Shown: positions 23,363-35,648 of the stretch, piece after piece
Layout: each line of letters begins with the position of its first letter
How positions within the stretch are numbered: position 1 is the first letter of the stretch
NCBI RefSeq assembly: GCF_016125575.1
Contig: NZ_WGLM01000002.1
Coordinates: 620,001-684,000 of the forward strand
Origin: Limimaricola sp.
GTDB lineage: Bacteria; Pseudomonadota; Alphaproteobacteria; Rhodobacterales; Rhodobacteraceae
DNA length: 64,000 bases
Direction of reading: 5' to 3'
Made by a program: the position numbers and the translations under genes
Notes under the pieces: generated by a model
What the model was told of the DNA's origin: nothing
What the model saw: the letters and a program-made list of their open reading frames with translations, nothing else
The model's database searches: none

Positions 23363-25024
23363 ATGCGCATCCTGTTCGTCCACCCCAATTATCACTCGGG
23401 CGGGGCAGAGATTGCCGGAAGCTGGCCGCCAGCTTGGGTCGCCTATCTTGCCGGCTCGCTCAAGTCGGCGGGGTTTGACGATATCCATTTCATCGACGCG
23501 ATGACCGAAAACGTTGATGACGGCACGCTGGCCGCCCGCATGGCCGAGTTGCAGCCCGACGTGGTGGGCGTGACCGCCATCACCCCGTCGATCTATGTCG
23601 CCGAACGGGTCTTGCAGATCGCGCAAGAGACCTTGCCCGACGCCCTGCGCGTGCTGGGCGGCGTGCATGCGACATTCATGTTCAAGCAGGTGCTGTCCGA
23701 AGCGCCCTGGGTCGACGTGATCGTGCGGGGCGAGGGCGAAGAGATCGTGACCGCTCTGATGCAGGCGGTGGACGAGGGGCGCTGGCCCGCCGACCGCGCC
23801 CGCATCCGCGGAATCGCCTTTCGCGACGGGACCGAGATTGTCGCCACGCCCGCCGCCTCGACCGTCAAGGATCTCGACGGGATCGATCCGGACTGGTCGC
23901 TGCTCGACTGGTCCAAATACATCTACACCCCGCTGGGCGTGCGCGTCGCCATCCCCAACATGGCGCGCGGCTGCCCCTTCACCTGTTCCTTTTGTTCGCA
24001 ATGGAAATTCTGGCGCGACTACCGCGTGCGCAACCCCGTCGCCGTGGTCGACGAGATCGAGCGGCTGGTCAACGACCACCAGGTCGGCTTCTTCATCCTC
24101 GCCGACGAAGAACCCACCATCAACCGCAAGAAGTTCATCCAGTTCTGCGAAGAGCTGATCGCCCGCAGCCTGCCCGACCGCGTGAAGTGGGGCATCAATA
24201 CCCGCGTCACCGACATCATGCGCGACAAGGAATTGCTGGGCTTCTACCGCAAGGCCGGGCTGGTCCATGTCAGCCTTGGCACGGAGGCCGCGGCACAGCT
24301 GAAGCTTGACCAGTTCAACAAGGAAACAAAGGTCGCCGACAACAAGGAGGCGATCCGTCTGCTGCGCGAGGCTGACATTTTCGTCGAGGCGCAGTTCATC
24401 GTGGGCCTCGACAACGAAACCGCGGAGACGCTGGAAGAAACCTACCGCATGGCCTGGGACTGGCAGCCCGACCTTGCCAACTGGTCGATGTACACGCCCT
24501 GGCCCTTCACCCCGCTCTTTGCCGAGATCCGCGACCAGGTCGAGGTGTTCGACTTCTCGAAATACAACTTCGTCACGCCGATCATGAAGCCAAAGGCGCT
24601 GACACGGGGCGAATTGCTGGACGGCGTGATGAAGAACTACCGCCGATTCTACATGAAAAAGGCGCTGTTCCATTACCCCTGGCGCGGCACCGGGTTCCGC
24701 CGCCGCTACCTGCTGGGCTGCCTCAAAGCGTTTCTGAAAGCTGGTGCGGGCCGCACCTTCTATGACCTTGGAAAGGCGGGTTACTGGGGGCCACAGACCA
24801 AGAAATCGGTCGATTTCCATTTCGACGATACCCGCACCATCGCCGAAGCGCAGATGGAAGATTGGGAGGCCGCGGCCGACCGCGCCGCGCGCGCCGCCGA
24901 GCGGCGCGAGGCGATCCGCGCGCAAGGAAAGGCACGGGCGGCAGAGCGGGCCTTCAAGATGCCCGAGGGCGCCGAGGTAATGGCCTGCGGCGGCGGAACC
25001 GAACAGATGGCGGAAGAGGCCTGA
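23363..25024 (+). CDS. bchE: Anaerobic Mg-protoporphyrin IX monomethyl ester cyclase BchE
   Basis: Oxygen-independent formation of ring E of (bacterio)chlorophyll; a cobalamin-binding-domain radical SAM enzyme in the cytoplasm. The 553-residue protein has an N-terminal B12-type domain ([45 protein letters not shown]), then the radical-SAM cluster motif CPFTCSFC near residue 204, and a charged C-terminal tail. Length and start match Rhodobacter BchE. GGAGG precedes the ATG, and two PpsR boxes plus an FnrL-type box control it. bchJ starts one base after its stop. Confidence 0.96.
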   Translation: MRILFVHPNYHSGGAEIAGSWPPAWVAYLAGSLKSAGFDDIHFIDAMTENVDDGTLAARMAELQPDVVGVTAITPSIYVAERVLQIAQETLPDALRVLGGVHATFMFKQVLSEAPWVDVIVRGEGEEIVTALMQAVDEGRWPADRARIRGIAFRDGTEIVATPAASTVKDLDGIDPDWSLLDWSKYIYTPLGVRVAIPNMARGCPFTCSFCSQWKFWRDYRVRNPVAVVDEIERLVNDHQVGFFILADEEPTINRKKFIQFCEELIARSLPDRVKWGINTRVTDIMRDKELLGFYRKAGLVHVSLGTEAAAQLKLDQFNKETKVADNKEAIRLLREADIFVEAQFIVGLDNETAETLEETYRMAWDWQPDLANWSMYTPWPFTPLFAEIRDQVEVFDFSKYNFVTPIMKPKALTRGELLDGVMKNYRRFYMKKALFHYPWRGTGFRRRYLLGCLKAFLKAGAGRTFYDLGKAGYWGPQTKKSVDFHFDDTRTIAEAQMEDWEAAADRAARAAERREAIRAQGKARAAERAFKMPEGAEVMACGGGTEQMAEEA

Positions 25025-25025
25025 G

Positions 25026-25604
25026 ATGCAGGCGGGCGTGATCGGGCCCAATGCTGTTACGCAACTGCTGGCCGTTCTGGCCGATGCCGGGCAGGCCGAG
25101 GTGGCGACGCGGCTGATGGCGCGGGCCGGTTGCGCGGTGCCCGATCTGGACAAGGGGCTGATCGACGAGGCGCCTGTCGCGCGGCTTCATCAGGCGTTGC
25201 GGACCGATTATCCGGATGAGGCCGCGGGCTGGGCTGCCGCGGCAGGTACGCGCACGGCCGATTACATTCTTGCCCGGCGAATCCCCAAGGCGGCGCAAGG
25301 GGTCTTGAAGGCTTTGCCTGCCGTCCTGTCTGCCCCGCTTCTGGCCCGCGCGATTGCAAAGAACGCTTGGACCTTTGCGGGTTCGGGCCGGTTCCGGGTG
25401 GTGTCGACCCGACCCATCACGTTCGAAATTGCCGATAACCCCGTGGTTCGGGGAGAAACTGCCGACCACCCGCTGTGCGACTGGCACGCGGCCGTCTTTA
25501 CCCGGCTCTTCCAGGTGCTGGTGGATCGGCGACTGGTTGCGCGCGAGACGGAATGTTGCGCCACCGGCGCGCCTGCCTGCCGGTTCGAGATCACCCGCGC
25601 CTGA
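25026..25604 (+). CDS. bchJ: BchJ, V4R-domain bacteriochlorophyll biosynthesis protein
   Basis: A 192-residue protein with a C-terminal V4R (4-vinyl reductase) domain: [10 protein letters not shown]-like core ([27 protein letters not shown]), [19 protein letters not shown] and [14 protein letters not shown] with the conserved Cys residues. It was named a vinyl reductase, but later work assigns that reaction mainly to BciA/BciB and suggests an accessory or chaperone role for BchJ with the cyclase. Its ATG follows the bchE stop by one base, so the two are co-expressed. bchG, its usual neighbour, is absent. Confidence 0.92.
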   Translation: MQAGVIGPNAVTQLLAVLADAGQAEVATRLMARAGCAVPDLDKGLIDEAPVARLHQALRTDYPDEAAGWAAAAGTRTADYILARRIPKAAQGVLKALPAVLSAPLLARAIAKNAWTFAGSGRFRVVSTRPITFEIADNPVVRGETADHPLCDWHAAVFTRLFQVLVDRRLVARETECCATGAPACRFEITRA

Positions 25605-25684
25605 AACCGCTTGCCGAAGCCGGCAGGACTGGACCTTTGGCCCGCGATGCGGCAAGACGTAGGCCGGACAACGGAGCTTCGCGC

Positions 25685-26068
25685 ATGGGCCTTCTCGATA
25701 ACGTCAAGCGGCTGTTCATCTGGTGGGGCAGCCAGACGCTCAACACCCAGCTCTGGACTTGGCGCAAGGGCGTCAAGGTTGGAGAGGATGCCGCCGGCAA
25801 CATCTTCTACCGTAATGCCGACGACAGCCGCCGCTGGGTGATCTTCAAGGGCGAGGCCGAGGCGAGCAAGGTTGGCCCCGAATGGCACGGCTGGCTGCAC
25901 CGCACCTGGGACATGCCGCCGACGTTGCAGCCACTTCAGCACAAGAGCTGGGAAAAGCCGCATCAGGAAAACCTGACCGGCACCGCGCTGGCCTATGCGC
26001 CGCCGGGCTCGCTGCGGGCAGCCGTTCCCGCCGACCGGCGCGATTACGAGGCCTGGACACCGGAATAG
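25685..26068 (+). CDS. NADH:ubiquinone oxidoreductase accessory subunit NDUFA12
   Basis: A 127-residue homologue of the mitochondrial complex I B17.2 subunit, characteristic of alphaproteobacteria. It has [15 protein letters not shown]-like [45 protein letters not shown] and the C-terminal [27 protein letters not shown]. The ATG at 25685 has GGAG 10 bases upstream. It sits 80 bases after bchJ and 9 bases before mlaD. The order ndufa12-mlaD-DUF2155 next to aat-accCB is common in Rhodobacterales. Confidence 0.93.
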   Translation: MGLLDNVKRLFIWWGSQTLNTQLWTWRKGVKVGEDAAGNIFYRNADDSRRWVIFKGEAEASKVGPEWHGWLHRTWDMPPTLQPLQHKSWEKPHQENLTGTALAYAPPGSLRAAVPADRRDYEAWTPE

Positions 26069-26077
26069 GTGGGCGCA

Positions 26078-26551
26078 ATGCGCGAGAACTGGACCGAAGT
26101 TGGCACGGGTGCCGCCGTTCTGGTAGGAGCTGCGGCGTTCTTGTTCTACTTGCTGAACAGCACCGGCTTTGCCGCGGGCGGTGTCACCTATCCGCTGACC
26201 GCCAGCTTTCGGTCTGCCGAAGGCGTTTCGGTTGGCACCGATGTCCGGATGGCGGGCGTCAAGGTGGGCAGCGTTGTCGCGATGAAGCTCGACCCCACGA
26301 CGTTCCGCGCACAGACGACCTTGGCCGTGGCCGACGCCGTGCCGGTGCCCGATGACAGCACCGCCGTGATTTCGTCCGAAGGTCTTCTGGGCGGGAATTT
26401 CGTAGAGATCATGCCCGGCGGATCGCTCACCAACTATGCGCCGGGGGCCGAGGTGCAGGACACGCAAGGCGCGGTCAGTCTTGTCTCGCTTCTGATGAAA
26501 TTCGTGGGCGGTGCGGCCAGCGGTAGCGGCACCGCGACGGGGCCGCAATGA
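26078..26551 (+). CDS. mlaD: MlaD-family lipid-asymmetry substrate-binding protein
   Basis: A 157-residue periplasm-facing protein with one N-terminal membrane anchor (VGTGAAVLVGAAAFLFYLL) and one MCE/MlaD domain: YPLTASFRSAEGVSVGTDVRMAGVKVGSV, then LLGGNFVEIMPGG. MlaD captures phospholipids for retrograde transport from the outer membrane. The usual mlaFE permease and ATPase genes are not adjacent. ATG 26078 with AGGTGG is preferred over the GTG at 26069. The stop overlaps the DUF2155 gene by ATGA. Confidence 0.9.
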   Translation: MRENWTEVGTGAAVLVGAAAFLFYLLNSTGFAAGGVTYPLTASFRSAEGVSVGTDVRMAGVKVGSVVAMKLDPTTFRAQTTLAVADAVPVPDDSTAVISSEGLLGGNFVEIMPGGSLTNYAPGAEVQDTQGAVSLVSLLMKFVGGAASGSGTATGPQ

Positions 26552-27078
26552 AGCGGCTTGCTCTTGCTGCGGTGCTGATGCTGGGCGCGGGCGTGGTGCA
26601 GGCGCAGGACAGCGGCAGCCAGACGACGCCGCCCGCGCCGGACTTGACCGTGCCCGATTTCATCCTGCCGGGGCAGGACAGTGGCGTGACCGCGCCCCCA
26701 TCAAACGGAACGGCTCCGGCTGCCGGGCAGGACGGCATCGTGCAAGACACCTCGCCACGGCCGCCGCCCTACGAGGATGGCGCCGCAGACGCGCCGGGCG
26801 GCGTGGTGCGGGTGCTGGACAAGATCACCGGTGACACGACGGACCTGACGCTGGATGACGGACAGACCGGCACTGTGGGCCTTTTGTCGGTGACGCTGAA
26901 TACCTGCCGCTACATGGTTGCCAACCCGTCGGGCAACGCATGGGGCGAGATGACGATCACCGTCAAGGACATGACTGGCCCGGTTTTCGAAGGCTGGATG
27001 ATCGCCTCGGCCCCGGCGATCCACGCGCTGGACCATCCCCGCTATGACGTGTGGATGCTGCGCTGCACCACGCCCTGA
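26548..27078 (+). CDS. DUF2155 secreted protein
   Basis: A 176-residue exported protein with a Sec signal ([20 protein letters not shown]), a Pro/Gly-rich linker, and a C-terminal DUF2155 domain ([71 protein letters not shown]). Two Cys could form a disulfide. Function unknown; the conserved coupling to mlaD suggests an envelope role. Its last 37 bases overlap the convergent aat gene. Confidence 0.88.
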   Translation: MKRLALAAVLMLGAGVVQAQDSGSQTTPPAPDLTVPDFILPGQDSGVTAPPSNGTAPAAGQDGIVQDTSPRPPPYEDGAADAPGGVVRVLDKITGDTTDLTLDDGQTGTVGLLSVTLNTCRYMVANPSGNAWGEMTITVKDMTGPVFEGWMIASAPAIHALDHPRYDVWMLRCTTP

Positions 27079-27689
27079 CCTGATGGAACCGGCCCCTGCG
27101 CATGAAACGCCGCGCGGCGGGACAGCGCGGTGGAAAGCCGCGCATGGTACGCGCCGCGCGGGATCTCGACGGCGCCGAGACTGGCCAGATGCGGCGTCAG
27201 AAACTGCGTGTCAAAAAGCGTGAAGCCGCCCGCGCGCAGCCGGTCGACAAGGTAAGCCAGCGCGACCTTCGAGGCATCGGTCGCGCGCGAAAACATGCTT
27301 TCGCCAAAAAAGGCCGCCCCGATCACCACGCCATAGACACCCCCGACAAGGTTATCGCCCTCCCAGACCTCGACGGAATGGGCGTGGCCTTGGGCGTGAA
27401 GTGACGTGTAAAGGGCGAAGATCGTGTCGTTGATCCATGTCTCGGGTCGGTCGGCACATCCGCGCACGACATCGGCAAAGGCGGTATCAAAGGTGACGCG
27501 AAATCGTTCCTGCCTGATCCGCTTGGCCAGGCTGCGCGAAATATGAAACCGGTCGAGCGGGAAGACACCCCGTCGCTTCGGATCTACCCAGAAAACGTCA
27601 GGATCGTCGCGCGCCTCCGACATCGGGAAGACGCCCATCGCATAGGCGCGCAGCAGCAGTTCCGGCGTCAGGACAGGATCGGCGGGCAT
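27042..27689 (-). CDS. aat: Leucyl/phenylalanyl-tRNA-protein transferase Aat
   Basis: Adds Leu or Phe to N-terminal Arg/Lys of proteins, creating N-end-rule degrons read by ClpS/ClpAP. The 215-residue protein has [114 protein letters not shown] and [11 protein letters not shown]-like [15 protein letters not shown] at 27689, 13 bases after the accC stop, so it ends the accB-accC-aat transcript. Confidence 0.96.
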   Translation of the reverse strand: MPADPVLTPELLLRAYAMGVFPMSEARDDPDVFWVDPKRRGVFPLDRFHISRSLAKRIRQERFRVTFDTAFADVVRGCADRPETWINDTIFALYTSLHAQGHAHSVEVWEGDNLVGGVYGVVIGAAFFGESMFSRATDASKVALAYLVDRLRAGGFTLFDTQFLTPHLASLGAVEIPRGAYHARLSTALSRRAAFHAQGPVPSGQGVVQRSIHTS

Positions 27690-27702
27690 CGGGCGCCTTT
27701 CG

Positions 27703-29049
27703 TCAGGCGAGGTTCTGCTCCAGCCAATGTTCCAGCCAGTGAATGTTGTAATTGCCCTGCTGGATCGCTTCTTCCTGCAGCAGCGCGTGGAACAGCGGCA
27801 CGGTCGTATCGACGCCATCGACGATCAGCTCGCCCAGCGCGCGGCCAAGGCGCGCCAGCGCCTCGGGGCGGTCGCGGCCATGCACGATCAGCTTGCCGAT
27901 CAGGCTGTCGTAATAGGGCGGGATGCGATAGCCGTCGTAAAGCGCGCTGTCGATCCGCACGCCAAGCCCGCCCGGGGCGTGATACTGGGTGATCTTGCCG
28001 GGGCTGGGCGAGAAGCTGGGCAGTTTCTCGGCGTTGATGCGCACCTCGATGGCGTGACCGCGAATGGTCAGGTCCTTCTGGGTGAAGGACATCGGCAGGC
28101 CGGAAGCCACCCGGATCTGCTCGCGCACCAGATCGACGCCGAAAATGGCCTCGGTCACCGGGTGTTCCACCTGCAGGCGGGTGTTCATCTCGATGAAGTA
28201 GAATTCGTCGTTCTCGAACAGGAACTCGATCGTGCCGGCACCAATGTAGTTGATTCGCGCCACGGCATCGGCACAGACCTTGCCGATCCTGTCCCGCAGC
28301 TTTGGCGTGATGACTGGCCCGGGGGCCTCTTCCAGCACCTTCTGGTGGCGACGCTGCAGCGAACAGTCCCGCTCGCCCAAGTGGACGGCGTGGCCCTTGC
28401 CATCGCCAAAGACCTGAATCTCGATATGCCGCGGCGTGGTCAGATATTTCTCGATATAGACCTCGTCATTGCCGAAGGCGGCCTTCGATTCAGAGCGCGC
28501 GGTCTGAAATGCGTGCTGGATCTCGCTGGCGTCATGCGCCACCTTCATGCCGCGCCCACCGCCGCCGGCGGTGGCCTTGATGATGACCGGATAGCCGATC
28601 TCGGCCGCGATGCGCTTGGCATCGTCCAGCGTTGGCACGCCGCCATCCGAACCGGGCACGCAGGGCACGCCCAGTTTGCGCATGGTTTCCTTGGCGGTGA
28701 TCTTGTCGCCCATCAGGCGAATATGTTCGGCGGTTGGGCCGATGAAGGTCAGCCCGTGATCCTCGACCACCTGCACGAAGGCCGCGTTTTCGCTGAGAAA
28801 GCCATAGCCGGGGTGGATCGCCTGCGCGCCCGAGATTTCACAGGCCGAGATGATCGCGGGGTAGCTGAGATAGCTTTGTGCAGAGGAGGGAGGGCCGATG
28901 CAGATCGCCTCGTCGGCCATGCGCACATGCATCGCGTCGGCATCGGCGGTGGAATGCACCGCGACCGAAGCGATGCCCATTTCGCGGCAGGCCCGCACGA
29001 CGCGCAGCGCGATCTCGCCCCGGTTGGCAATGAGGATCTTGTCGAACAT
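27703..29049 (-). CDS. accC: Biotin carboxylase AccC
   Basis: ATP-dependent carboxylation of biotin on AccB, the first half-reaction of acetyl-CoA carboxylase. The 448-residue protein has [26 protein letters not shown], the ATP-grasp glycine loop [36 protein letters not shown] and the catalytic [16 protein letters not shown] segment. Standard length. It starts 10 bases after the accB stop. Confidence 0.97.
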   Translation of the reverse strand: MFDKILIANRGEIALRVVRACREMGIASVAVHSTADADAMHVRMADEAICIGPPSSAQSYLSYPAIISACEISGAQAIHPGYGFLSENAAFVQVVEDHGLTFIGPTAEHIRLMGDKITAKETMRKLGVPCVPGSDGGVPTLDDAKRIAAEIGYPVIIKATAGGGGRGMKVAHDASEIQHAFQTARSESKAAFGNDEVYIEKYLTTPRHIEIQVFGDGKGHAVHLGERDCSLQRRHQKVLEEAPGPVITPKLRDRIGKVCADAVARINYIGAGTIEFLFENDEFYFIEMNTRLQVEHPVTEAIFGVDLVREQIRVASGLPMSFTQKDLTIRGHAIEVRINAEKLPSFSPSPGKITQYHAPGGLGVRIDSALYDGYRIPPYYDSLIGKLIVHGRDRPEALARLGRALGELIVDGVDTTVPLFHALLQEEAIQQGNYNIHWLEHWLEQNLA

Positions 29050-29059
29050 CCCGCCCCGC

Positions 29060-29548
29060 CTATTCGATGATCATCAGCGGCGCGCCGTATTCGACGGGCG
29101 TGGCATCCTCGGCAAGGATGCGCCGGACGGTGCCCGCGCGCGGCGCGGGGATCTTGTTCATGGTCTTCATCGCTTCGATGATCAGCAGCGTATCGCCTTC
29201 GCGCACGCTCTGGCCGACGGTGACGAAGGGCGCGGCGCCCGGTTCGCCCGCCAGGTAGACGGTACCCACCATCGGCGACGTCACGGCGCCGGGATGGCTG
29301 GCCGGATCGGCGACCGGAGCCGCGGCGGCCGGTGCGGCGGCGGCTGGCTGCGCCGCTACGGGTGCAGCGGCCGGCATGGCTGCGGCCTGCTGGACCACCT
29401 GCATGTGGCGGCTGACCCGGACGTTGAGGCTGTCATTCTCGCCGTAGTCGCGCTTGACCTGTAATTCGGTCAGGTCGTTGGCGCGCAGCAATTCTGCCAG
29501 CGCCTTGATGAAGCTCACGTCGCTGTCGTGGGGGTTGTCGGTGCCCAT
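29060..29548 (-). CDS. accB: Biotin carboxyl carrier protein AccB
   Basis: Carries biotin between AccC and the carboxyltransferase. The 162-residue protein has an N-terminal domain ([36 protein letters not shown]), an Ala/Pro-rich linker near residues 55-80 and a C-terminal lipoyl/biotinyl domain with the biotinylated Lys128 in EAMKTMN. The ATG at 29548 is preferred; longer in-frame reading upstream is non-coding-like. First gene of accB-accC-aat. Confidence 0.95.
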   Translation of the reverse strand: MGTDNPHDSDVSFIKALAELLRANDLTELQVKRDYGENDSLNVRVSRHMQVVQQAAAMPAAAPVAAQPAAAAPAAAAPVADPASHPGAVTSPMVGTVYLAGEPGAAPFVTVGQSVREGDTLLIIEAMKTMNKIPAPRAGTVRRILAEDATPVEYGAPLMIIE

Positions 29549-29723
29549 CTGATCCCTCGGCCTGTTCGCGGTGTTCCCTTTATCCGCCCGAACCCCCGGG
29601 GGGCGGTAGGCGGTTGTGGGGGGCGTTATACGACAAGGCGGCAGGGGTGGAAAGCGGGCCTTTTGACCGGGGCACCCTGTTTCGGGCGCAACGATCGGCC
29701 GGGCTTGGCAATTCAGGATGTGG

Positions 29724-29758
29724 CAACGGCGCCCGCCGGGTGATGGCGGGCGCCGTTG
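29724..29758 (-). terminator. Strong hairpin after acs
   Basis: A perfect 14-bp stem (arm CAACGGCGCCCGCC) with a seven-base loop begins 11 bases after the acs stop codon. There is no T-run, so it is either a terminator without a classic tail or an mRNA-stabilising end. Confidence 0.65.
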
Positions 29759-29769
29759 GGGCGGGCAGA

Positions 29770-31719
<1,950 letters not shown>

Positions 31720-31758
31720 GGCAGTTCCTTTGGTCTTGGTCGGTCACGCCCGGACGTG

Positions 31759-32532
31759 TCAGATCGCCAGGTATTGGGCGCGCAGTTGTTCGTTATCCAG
31801 CACTTCCTGTGCCGAGCCGTCAAAGACGACCGTGCCGGTGTCGAGGATCACGGCGCGGTCCGCGAGTTTCAATGCGGCCACGGCGTTTTGTTCGACGATG
31901 ACGGTGGTGATCCCCTGATCGCGGATGATCGCCAGCGTCTTGGCGATCTCCTGAACGATGACGGGCGCCAGCCCTTCGTAGGGTTCATCCAGCAACAGCA
32001 CCTTGATGTCGCGGGCCAGTGCGCGGGCGATGGCCAGCATCTGCTGTTCGCCGCCCGACAGCGTCACGCCCTCTTGCTTGCGGCGTTCCTTCAGGCGCGG
32101 AAAAAGTTCGTAGATGCGATCAAGCGACCAGCCGATCGGCGGGGCGATCTGGGCCAGTTGCAGGTTCTCTTCCACGGTCAGGCCGGGGATGATGCGCCGG
32201 TCCTCGGGCACCAGCGCGATACCGGCGGCACTCGCCTGATGCGCGCGCATCTTGTGCAGGGGCTGGTGATCCAGCCAGATTTCCCCGTGCCTGAGCGCGG
32301 GATTGTCCAGCCGCGCAATGGTGCGCAAGGTCGATGTCTTGCCGGCGCCATTGCGGCCCAGAAGGGCCAGGATCTCGCCCTCGTGGATGTCGAAGGACAC
32401 GCCCTGCACGATGTAGCTCTCGCCGTAATAGGCCTGAATGTCCCAGACCGACAGGAACTTGGCCGAGGTCGCAGCCATGTTGCGGTCGCGCGAGAAGGGC
32501 TCGGGGCCCTTGAGATGTTCGACATGGGTCAT
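31759..32532 (-). CDS. livF: HAAT/LIV-type ABC transporter ATPase, LivF-like
   Basis: A 257-residue ATP-binding protein: Walker A GRNGAGKTST, LVPEDRRIIPGLTVEENL (LivF signature), LSGGEQQMLAIARAL and VLLLDEPYEGLAP. It has a longer N-terminus than LivF of E. coli (about 25 extra residues); a second Met at 32478 is possible, but GAGGAG precedes the ATG at 32532. Last transporter gene before acs. The substrate is unknown; branched-chain amino acids are only the family default. Confidence 0.88.
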   Translation of the reverse strand: MTHVEHLKGPEPFSRDRNMAATSAKFLSVWDIQAYYGESYIVQGVSFDIHEGEILALLGRNGAGKTSTLRTIARLDNPALRHGEIWLDHQPLHKMRAHQASAAGIALVPEDRRIIPGLTVEENLQLAQIAPPIGWSLDRIYELFPRLKERRKQEGVTLSGGEQQMLAIARALARDIKVLLLDEPYEGLAPVIVQEIAKTLAIIRDQGITTVIVEQNAVAALKLADRAVILDTGTVVFDGSAQEVLDNEQLRAQYLAI

Positions 32533-32542
32533 GGGCGTCTCC

Positions 32543-33301
32543 TCAGACCTGCGCCTCGCCCAGATACGCTTCGCGCACCTTGGGGTGGCCCTTGATATTT
32601 TCCGGCGTATCCTCGACCAGCGGGGTGCCCTGCGCCAGAACGGTGATCCGTTCGGCGAGGCTGAAGACGACGTGCATGTCGTGTTCGATGATCACCATGG
32701 TGATCTTGTGCCGCTGCTTGATGTCCTTGAGCAAGGCAATCGTGTTGTTGGTATCAGCGCGCGCCATCCCGGCCGTGGGTTCGTCGAGCAGCAACAGCTT
32801 GGGTTGCTGCACAAGGCACATCGCCATTTCAAGCCGCCGCTTGTCACCTCGGCTGAGCGTGCCGGAGTGGAAATCTTTCTTTTCCAGCATCTTGACCTCG
32901 GCCAGAATGCTTTCGGCCTGCTCGCGGATCGCCTTTTCATGGGTCACCGATTCCAGCGCGTGCAAGCGGAACGTGCCGTCGCGCTTGGCAAAGCAGGGGA
33001 TCATGACGTTTTCCATGACCGTCAGGTCGCCGAAGATCTCGGGCGTTTGGAACACCCGTGAAATGCCCATCTGGTTGATCTCGTAGGGCTTGCGGCCCAG
33101 CACCGACTTGCCGTCGAACATCACCGATCCTGAATCCGGGATCAGCTTGCCCACGAGGCAGTTGAGCAGGGTCGACTTGCCCGCGCCGTTCGGCCCGATG
33201 ATGGCGTGCACGGTTTCTTCCTGCACGCTGAGGTTCACGTCGCCCAGTGCCTGCAGGCCGCCGAAGCGCTTGTTGACGCCCTTGACTTCAAGAATTCCCA
33301 T
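32543..33301 (-). CDS. livG: HAAT/LIV-type ABC transporter ATPase, LivG-like
   Basis: A 252-residue ATPase: ILEVKGVNKRFGGLQALGDVNLSV, Walker A GPNGAGKSTLLNCLVG, FQTPEIFGDLTVMENVMIP, a signature LSRGDKRRLEMAMCLV (Arg instead of the second Gly of LSGG) and LLLDEPTAGMARADT. GEAQV ends 10 bases before livF. Partner of the LivF-like ATPase in the same complex. Confidence 0.9.
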   Translation of the reverse strand: MGILEVKGVNKRFGGLQALGDVNLSVQEETVHAIIGPNGAGKSTLLNCLVGKLIPDSGSVMFDGKSVLGRKPYEINQMGISRVFQTPEIFGDLTVMENVMIPCFAKRDGTFRLHALESVTHEKAIREQAESILAEVKMLEKKDFHSGTLSRGDKRRLEMAMCLVQQPKLLLLDEPTAGMARADTNNTIALLKDIKQRHKITMVIIEHDMHVVFSLAERITVLAQGTPLVEDTPENIKGHPKVREAYLGEAQV

Positions 33302-33313
33302 GGCGCGCGGTCC

Positions 33314-34507
33314 TTATTCGGCGGGTTTCGTGGCGGCGTCGGGCGTTGGCGCCGGGCGGCGGCGGAACAGCCGTCCGATCCGCAGACCACCTTCGACAAG
33401 TCCACCGGGCAGGAAGATGACCACAGCCATGAACATCAGGCCCATCGTCAGCGACCAGCCTTCGCCAAAGAAGGGCGACAGGACATGGACGACGAAGTTC
33501 TGAACGCTCTCGGGCAACCAGTGGAACCAGCTATGCAGCACGTTTTCGTTGATCTTCGAAAAGATGTTCTCGAAATACTTGATGAAGCCCGCGCCGAGGA
33601 TCGGACCCACCAGCGTGCCCGCGCCGCCAAGGATGGTCATGATCACCACCTCGCCTGAGGCGGTCCACTGCATCCGTTCGGCACCAGCCAGCGGGTCCAT
33701 GCAGGCGAGCAAGCCACCGGCCAACCCGGCATACATGCCCGAGATCACGAAGGCGGCAAGGTTATAGGGCCGCGGATTGACGCCGGTATAGTTCAACCGG
33801 TGCTGGTTCGATTTGACGGCGCGCAGCATGATTCCGAAGGGCGAGCGGAAGATCCGGATGGCGATGTAGAACGCCACCAGCATGATCACCGCGCACAGGT
33901 AGTAGCCGACGCCAAAGTCGAATTTCCAGCCGGCCACCGACATCTCGTAGGTCGAGTTCATCTGCAACCCGAAGAGGTGGGTGACGTCCGGGCCATTGCC
34001 CTTGAGGTATTGCGGGTCGGACGCATAGACCTGAAGCCCGGTTTCACCATTGGTCAGGTTCATCGCCGGGTTGGAGAACACCGAATAGGCAAGGTTGTAC
34101 ATCATCTGCGCCATCGCCAGCGTCAGGATCGAGAAATAGATCCCTGAACGGCGCAAGGCGATGAAACCGATCACGACCGAAAAGATCGCCGAGACGATGA
34201 CTGCAAGGATCAGCGCCGGGATGACGTTCATGCTCAGCAGCTTGAACATCCAGACCGCCGAGTAGGAGCCAACACCAAGGAAGGCCGCGTGTCCGAAGGA
34301 CAGGTATCCGGTCAATCCGAACAGGATGTTGAAGCCGATCGCAAAGATCCCGTAGATCGCGAAGCGCTGCATCAGGTCGGGGTAACCCGAGTTGAACTGG
34401 GCCATCGCGCTGTCGGCGGGAAAGGGATTGAGCAGGAAGGGCGCCAGCACCGTCACGAGGACGACGATAGCGAAAAGGGTGGTGTCCTTGCGTCCAAGGC
34501 CGAGCAT
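33314..34507 (-). CDS. livM: HAAT/LIV-type ABC transporter permease, LivM-like
   Basis: A 397-residue permease with eight or more membrane helices ([69 protein letters not shown]) and the conserved [40 protein letters not shown] segment. It starts five bases after the livH-like stop. The family motif [14 protein letters not shown] places it in the BPD_transp_2 HAAT group. Confidence 0.9.
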   Translation of the reverse strand: MLGLGRKDTTLFAIVVLVTVLAPFLLNPFPADSAMAQFNSGYPDLMQRFAIYGIFAIGFNILFGLTGYLSFGHAAFLGVGSYSAVWMFKLLSMNVIPALILAVIVSAIFSVVIGFIALRRSGIYFSILTLAMAQMMYNLAYSVFSNPAMNLTNGETGLQVYASDPQYLKGNGPDVTHLFGLQMNSTYEMSVAGWKFDFGVGYYLCAVIMLVAFYIAIRIFRSPFGIMLRAVKSNQHRLNYTGVNPRPYNLAAFVISGMYAGLAGGLLACMDPLAGAERMQWTASGEVVIMTILGGAGTLVGPILGAGFIKYFENIFSKINENVLHSWFHWLPESVQNFVVHVLSPFFGEGWSLTMGLMFMAVVIFLPGGLVEGGLRIGRLFRRRPAPTPDAATKPAE

Positions 34508-34511
34508 GGGC

Positions 34512-35543
34512 TTAGTCCTCCATCACGCCCTTGCGGCCCATCAGGCCACGCGGACGGATCAGCAGAATAATGATGGCGATCAGGTAGATGACGATCTGGT
34601 CGATGCCGGGAAGCAGCGCCTTGACCTGGTTGAGCGATGCAAAGCTTTGCAGCACACCCAGCAGGAAACCGGCGGCCACCGCGCCGGGCAGCGATCCCAT
34701 GCCACCCACGACGACAACAACGAAACTGAGAACCAGAAAATCCATACCCATGTGGTAGTTGGGCGAACTGATCGGCGAATACATCACGCCGGCAAGTCCC
34801 GCGACCGCTGCGGCGATACCGAACATCACGGTAAAGCGGCGGTCGATGTCGATGCCGAGAAGGCCCACCGTCTCGCGGTCGGCCATGCCGGCGCGGACGA
34901 CCATCCCGAACGTGGTGAATTGCAGGAACGCGAAGACCGCGCCGATGATCACCAGCGAGAAGATGAAATAGACCAGCCGCCATGCGGGATAGATGATGAG
35001 ATCGGGCGCGAATCCCAGCCAGACGCCAAAATCAACGCTGCCACGAAACGCCTCGGGTGCGGGGGTGGGAATGGGGTTGGCGCCGAAGAAGTACTTGATG
35101 ACTTCCTGCAGCACGATGGCCAGACCAAATGTCACGAGAATCTGGTCGGCATGGGCGCGCTTGTAGAAGTGCTTGATCAGGCCGCGTTCCATCACATAGC
35201 CAACGCCAATCATGATCGGGATGGCAAAGAAGATCGCCAGCGGCACCGACCAGTCGACGATGAAGGCGCCAACATCCTTGCCGAAGAACACCTCGACATA
35301 AGGTGTCTTCACTTCCGTCGGCTTGCCGAGGAAGTTCAACTTCGTCGGGTCCAGCGTGACCGAACTGATCATCAGGATCTTTTGCAGTGTCACCGCGCAG
35401 AAGCCGCCGATCATGAACAGCGCGCCATGGGCGAAGTTGACCACGCCAAGGGTGCCGAAGATCAGCGTCAGGCCCAGCGCGATCAGCGCATAGGCCGAGC
35501 CTTTGTCCAGGCCGTTGAGGAATTGCAGAATTAGGGTGTCCAT
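34512..35543 (-). CDS. livH: HAAT/LIV-type ABC transporter permease, LivH-like
   Basis: A 343-residue permease: [40 protein letters not shown] is the LivH start signature, and [39 protein letters not shown] the EAA-type loop. It carries an additional roughly 30-residue hydrophilic loop ([22 protein letters not shown]) after the second helix compared with E. coli LivH. It follows the binding-protein gene after a 105-base gap containing a strong hairpin. Confidence 0.9.
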   Translation of the reverse strand: MDTLILQFLNGLDKGSAYALIALGLTLIFGTLGVVNFAHGALFMIGGFCAVTLQKILMISSVTLDPTKLNFLGKPTEVKTPYVEVFFGKDVGAFIVDWSVPLAIFFAIPIMIGVGYVMERGLIKHFYKRAHADQILVTFGLAIVLQEVIKYFFGANPIPTPAPEAFRGSVDFGVWLGFAPDLIIYPAWRLVYFIFSLVIIGAVFAFLQFTTFGMVVRAGMADRETVGLLGIDIDRRFTVMFGIAAAVAGLAGVMYSPISSPNYHMGMDFLVLSFVVVVVGGMGSLPGAVAAGFLLGVLQSFASLNQVKALLPGIDQIVIYLIAIIILLIRPRGLMGRKGVMED

Positions 35544-35599
35544 GTCCTCGACCTCGGGGCAAGGGGAAGGTGGCCGCGCGCAGGGGCGACCGGGTGTGC

Positions 35600-35627
35600 G
35601 ATGGCCGCGCGGTCAGGCGCGGCCATC
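35600..35627 (-). promoter_or_regulatory. Intercistronic hairpin between the binding-protein and permease genes
   Basis: A perfect 11-bp inverted repeat (arm GATGGCCGCGC) around GGTCAG lies 21 bases after the stop of the binding-protein gene, with no T-run. It probably stabilises or attenuates the operon message so that the binding protein is over-produced. Confidence 0.65.
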
Positions 35628-35648
35628 TTCTCGACGTTCAGACGTGAA

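Noticed and set aside
23321-25153. A 610-codon open frame on the minus strand opposite bchE
   Set aside because: Antisense to bchE with biased, low-complexity composition; bchE has clear cobalamin and radical-SAM motifs and its own control sites.
35581-35627. Hairpin considered as a transcription terminator of the binding-protein gene
   Set aside because: No T-run and the permease genes follow at once on the same strand, so an intercistronic stability/attenuation role fits better.
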